A stretch of 7,019 nt of DNA, taken from the NCBI GenBank assembly GCA_017414585.1, contig JAFQLN010000051.1, positions 1 to 7,019 on the forward strand, read 5' to 3'. The DNA is from Clostridia bacterium (lineage in GTDB: Bacteria; Bacillota_A; Clostridia; Oscillospirales; CAG-272). The notes beneath the pieces were generated by a model that was not told the DNA's origin, searched no databases, and saw only the letters and a program-made list of their open reading frames with translations. The position numbers and the translations under genes are program-made. How positions within the stretch are numbered: position 1 is the first letter of the stretch; the number at the start of each line of letters is the position of its first letter. Of the stretch, positions 5,032-7,019 are shown one piece after another.

Positions 5032-6765
5032 TTAGTCGGCAAGACTGAGTACCATCCAGTCAAGACCGTAATCGTTGTAAATATACGTATCGTCCGGCAA
5101 AAACAGCGCATCCTGTGCGTAAACATCGCCGCTGCCGAGGCGCATTCCGCTGTGATACTGTCCGCGGTAGCACGCAAAGTGTACGTGCTTGCCGGAAGAA
5201 ACGCCGTAGTCGCCGCAGTGGTAGAAATATTCGCCCTGCGCCAGTCCCTGACCGACGCGCAGATCTTCGATATGGTTGTCGTGCATGAACAGAACCGTCA
5301 TGTAGTCATATGTACCGTCCGCGTAGCGCACCTTTTCGTTCGACTGAATCCATACGCCGTTGCAGGCAAGTTCCGTTGCGTCGATGCGGACGATGGTCGC
5401 ATTGAAAGGCGCCCGGACCATATTTTCCGTGGGCGTGATATCCAGCGCATTCTGACGCATATGGGAGTACGTATCGTAAGCGCCCTGCGTGACCACAAGG
5501 GATTCCGCCACAAAGATCGCCATTTCTTCGCCGCTTTCGTTCAGGATGCCTTCGCGTTCAAAGACCCACGACTGAACGCGGTTTGCGCCGTTCTGAGCCA
5601 GAACTACCGACGAACCGTTCTGATAGAAGTCCGATGCGGAAAGAACGCTGCCATCCTCCGCTGAGATGATCTCCCAGCTGCCGTCAGCCATGCCTTCAAT
5701 GGAGAATTCCATCGCCTGACGGGAAGTTTCACGGTACAGCCCCGTCGTTTCCTTATAATCCGGTGAACCGAGAACTCTGCCGTAGCCGCTTCTCGATGCC
5801 GCCGCGTAGAGATAATAGGTTCCGCGTTCCGTCCGTTCGATACGGAAAGTCTGCGTGATATCGTCCGTGTCGTCCCAGAGGGTCACGGGCACGCCTTCGT
5901 AGTCGTTGTTAGCACCGTCCATGGCGACATTGAGCATCTTGCCGCCCTCCGCCGCCCGGATCTTATAGTATCCGTCCGGTATTACCCAGTCCGTCGAGTA
6001 TCCGACTGCGTCCATGTAAATTTCCGTTTCCTCGGGATTGCGGTTCCAGAGCAGGAACACCGCATCCTGATAGGAAAGCGCACCGTTTTCGACCAGTACA
6101 TCGGACAGCATCCGTTCGGAATTCTTGCAGGTTGTGCGCAGGGTGTTGTACATCGCCAGAACCGCATCGCCGCGCGTCATGGGAGCATCCTTGTCCGTCA
6201 CGCAGATGCCGATGTCACGCGCATATTCTGCCGCAATCGGGAGCGTGTAGTCGCACTCTTCCATCCGGTAGCCGAGCGCATAGAGCATATAGCTGGAAAA
6301 ACGCTCCGGTGTTTCGCCGAGGGTGGGCTGGAAAAGATCGTCGTCACTCTCATAAAAGAGATCGTCGATCAGACCGCAGTTGAAAATATAGCCGACATAA
6401 TCGCTTGCCCAGCCGGGTACATCCGTGAAGGGATGCTCATACTGGATTTCGAGCGCCTCTTTTTCCGCACCCATCAGACGGACGGCAAAAACAACCGCTT
6501 CAATCCGGTTCAGACCGCGTTCGAGATGGAATTCCAGTCCGCCGTTCAGTCCCGTACCGCTTCCGGTCAGAATCCCGAGATAATAAAGCCGCATGGCAGC
6601 ATCCGCTTCGGAAAGGGACATCCCCGCCGAAATGGAAGAATCTACGCCGAGTTTGGAATAAATATTGCCGGAGCCGACGAGCTTCATCGCGGACGCGGGA
6701 GAAACCATCATACAGACAGTCAGTACCGCCGCCGCTGCCCGGGCAAAGGTTTTATTCAGTCGCAT
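5032..6765 (-). CDS. Secreted SLH / ricin-lectin / M23-type peptidase wall protein
   Basis: This 577-residue protein is exported. Residues 1-26 are a signal peptide (RLNK basic end, AAAAVLTVCMMV core, cleavage after ASA). The Cys at 18 lacks a proper lipobox. Residues about 56-212 hold two to three divergent S-layer homology repeats (LYYLGILTGSG; HPFTDVPGWASDYVGYIFNCGLI; PMTRGDAVLAMYNTL), which usually anchor proteins to wall polysaccharide. Residues about 263-404 form a ricin-type beta-trefoil (DGYYKIR start, TQTF, QSW), a carbohydrate-binding fold. Residues about 423-535 resemble a zinc M23/LytM peptidase that cuts peptidoglycan cross-bridges: SHMRQNALDI (434-443), FMHDNH (493-498) and KHVHF (526-530). 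The His435-to-Asp442 spacing is Hx6D instead of the usual Hx3D, so activity is likely but not certain. The ATG at 6765 is chosen because AAGGA lies 10 nt upstream and a signal peptide follows directly. A GTG at 6816 extends the frame by 17 residues but is about 9 nt from the predicted transcript start with no RBS. Confidence 0.86.
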   Translation of the reverse strand: MRLNKTFARAAAAVLTVCMMVSPASAMKLVGSGNIYSKLGVDSSISAGMSLSEADAAMRLYYLGILTGSGTGLNGGLEFHLERGLNRIEAVVFAVRLMGAEKEALEIQYEHPFTDVPGWASDYVGYIFNCGLIDDLFYESDDDLFQPTLGETPERFSSYMLYALGYRMEECDYTLPIAAEYARDIGICVTDKDAPMTRGDAVLAMYNTLRTTCKNSERMLSDVLVENGALSYQDAVFLLWNRNPEETEIYMDAVGYSTDWVIPDGYYKIRAAEGGKMLNVAMDGANNDYEGVPVTLWDDTDDITQTFRIERTERGTYYLYAAASRSGYGRVLGSPDYKETTGLYRETSRQAMEFSIEGMADGSWEIISAEDGSVLSASDFYQNGSSVVLAQNGANRVQSWVFEREGILNESGEEMAIFVAESLVVTQGAYDTYSHMRQNALDITPTENMVRAPFNATIVRIDATELACNGVWIQSNEKVRYADGTYDYMTVLFMHDNHIEDLRVGQGLAQGEYFYHCGDYGVSSGKHVHFACYRGQYHSGMRLGSGDVYAQDALFLPDDTYIYNDYGLDWMVLSLAD

Positions 6766-6831
6766 ATCGGAACATTCCTTTTGTTGAATATATAATAAAT
6801 AGAGGTAGAAAAACACAAATTTCCATCTATG

Positions 6832-6860
6832 ATTATATCACAAAGTCTCCCGCAAGTCAA
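6832..6860 (-). promoter_or_regulatory. Sigma-A type promoter of the wall-protein operon
   Basis: On the minus strand TTGACT (complement of 6855-6860) and TATAAT (complement of 6832-6837) are separated by exactly 17 bp. Transcription should start near 6825, giving a leader of about 60 nt before the ATG at 6765. The leader is AT-rich and carries AAGGA (complement of 6776-6780) as ribosome binding site. No palindromic operator is evident. Confidence 0.82.
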
Positions 6861-6942
6861 GGGAAATCTTTCAGAGCACACGGCAACAGCATTTACTTTA
6901 TGATATTTCATCAGGCTGAACGAAAGCTACAGCAAAGGCTCG

Positions 6943-7019
6943 CCCTCCGGGAGAGCTGTCAGCTTTGCTGACTGAGAGGGGGTAAAAACTGCAAATTTGC
7001 TCTATTGCCCTCTCCGACA
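6943..7019. repeat. Palindromic intergenic repeat, running off the right edge
   Basis: GTCAGC (6958-6963) and GCTGAC (6967-6972) form a 6-bp stem with a 3-nt TTT loop, enclosed by CCCTC (6943-6947) pairing with GAGGG (6976-6980). After it come a perfect 10-bp palindrome, GCAAATTTGC (6991-7000), and CCCTCTC (7008-7014), the reverse complement of GAGAGGG (6974-6980). The pattern of a CTC/GAG-flanked small hairpin is one I associate with abundant intergenic repeats in gut clostridia. The unit is probably cut by the window end. The stretch 6861-6942 before it shows neither a gene nor a clear signal. Confidence 0.6.

Noticed and set aside
5026..5664. A 212-codon plus-strand open frame opposite the M23-like domain
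   Set aside because: It is antisense to a domain with recognisable motifs; the Val/Arg/Ala-rich translation is typical of a shadow frame.
6700..6720. Lipobox at the Cys in the wall protein's signal peptide
   Set aside because: The residues before Cys18 are LTV; a lipobox needs a small residue (Gly, Ala or Ser) at -1, and a good ASA cleavage site lies downstream.
6766..6816. GTG at 6816 as start of the wall protein
   Set aside because: The predicted transcript begins near 6825, leaving no room for an RBS, and the 17 extra residues would sit in front of a normal signal peptide.
1..7019. CRISPR array, tRNA or rRNA gene, transposase, toxin-antitoxin or defence cassette
   Set aside because: I looked for regularly spaced repeats, cloverleaf-like sequences and mobile-element or defence proteins and found none; the repeats present are isolated palindromes at the edges.

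Overview
The window looks like chromosomal DNA from a low-to-medium GC Firmicute, most likely a gut-type clostridium of the Oscillospirales/Ruminococcaceae kind. The grounds are sigma-A type promoters of the Gram-positive pattern, GGAGG ribosome binding sites, a RecD2 (not RecD/RecBCD) helicase, an S-layer-homology (SLH) cell-wall protein, and short palindromic intergenic repeats of a style familiar from these genomes. The lineage is an inference from gene content; no marker gene is present.

Layout. Bases 1-317 hold no gene: a cluster of small hairpins at the left edge, two longer hairpins (the second a possible terminator for a gene off the left side), then a near-consensus promoter and a strong RBS. 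The plus-strand gene at 318-2549 encodes a full-length RecD2 helicase. A hairpin with T-tracts on both sides (about 2550-2605) separates it from the convergent minus-strand genes. These are, in order of transcription (right to left): an exported SLH-ricin-M23 wall protein (5032-6765) followed 30 bp later by a four-helix membrane protein with a duplicated module (4408-5001); then a terminator that overlaps a new perfect-consensus promoter; then a MarR regulator (3792-4262) and, 3 bp later, an Eis-like GNAT acetyltransferase (2619-3788). The right edge (6943-7019) carries another palindromic repeat that runs out of the window.

How the genes work together. There are three transcription units. 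recD2 is alone and is a housekeeping DNA-repair gene. The marR-acetyltransferase pair looks like a self-regulated two-gene operon: two copies of a CTGTTRACAR near-palindrome lie at its promoter, one covering the -35 box. The wall-protein/membrane-protein pair has its own promoter and ends at the terminator that overlaps marR's promoter. I see no CRISPR, tRNA, rRNA, transposase, prophage or defence cassette. The most unusual items are the overlapping terminator/promoter/operator before marR, the SLH-ricin-M23 architecture with an altered metal-binding spacing, and the internal duplication in the membrane protein. None of them amounts to a clear new multi-gene system.
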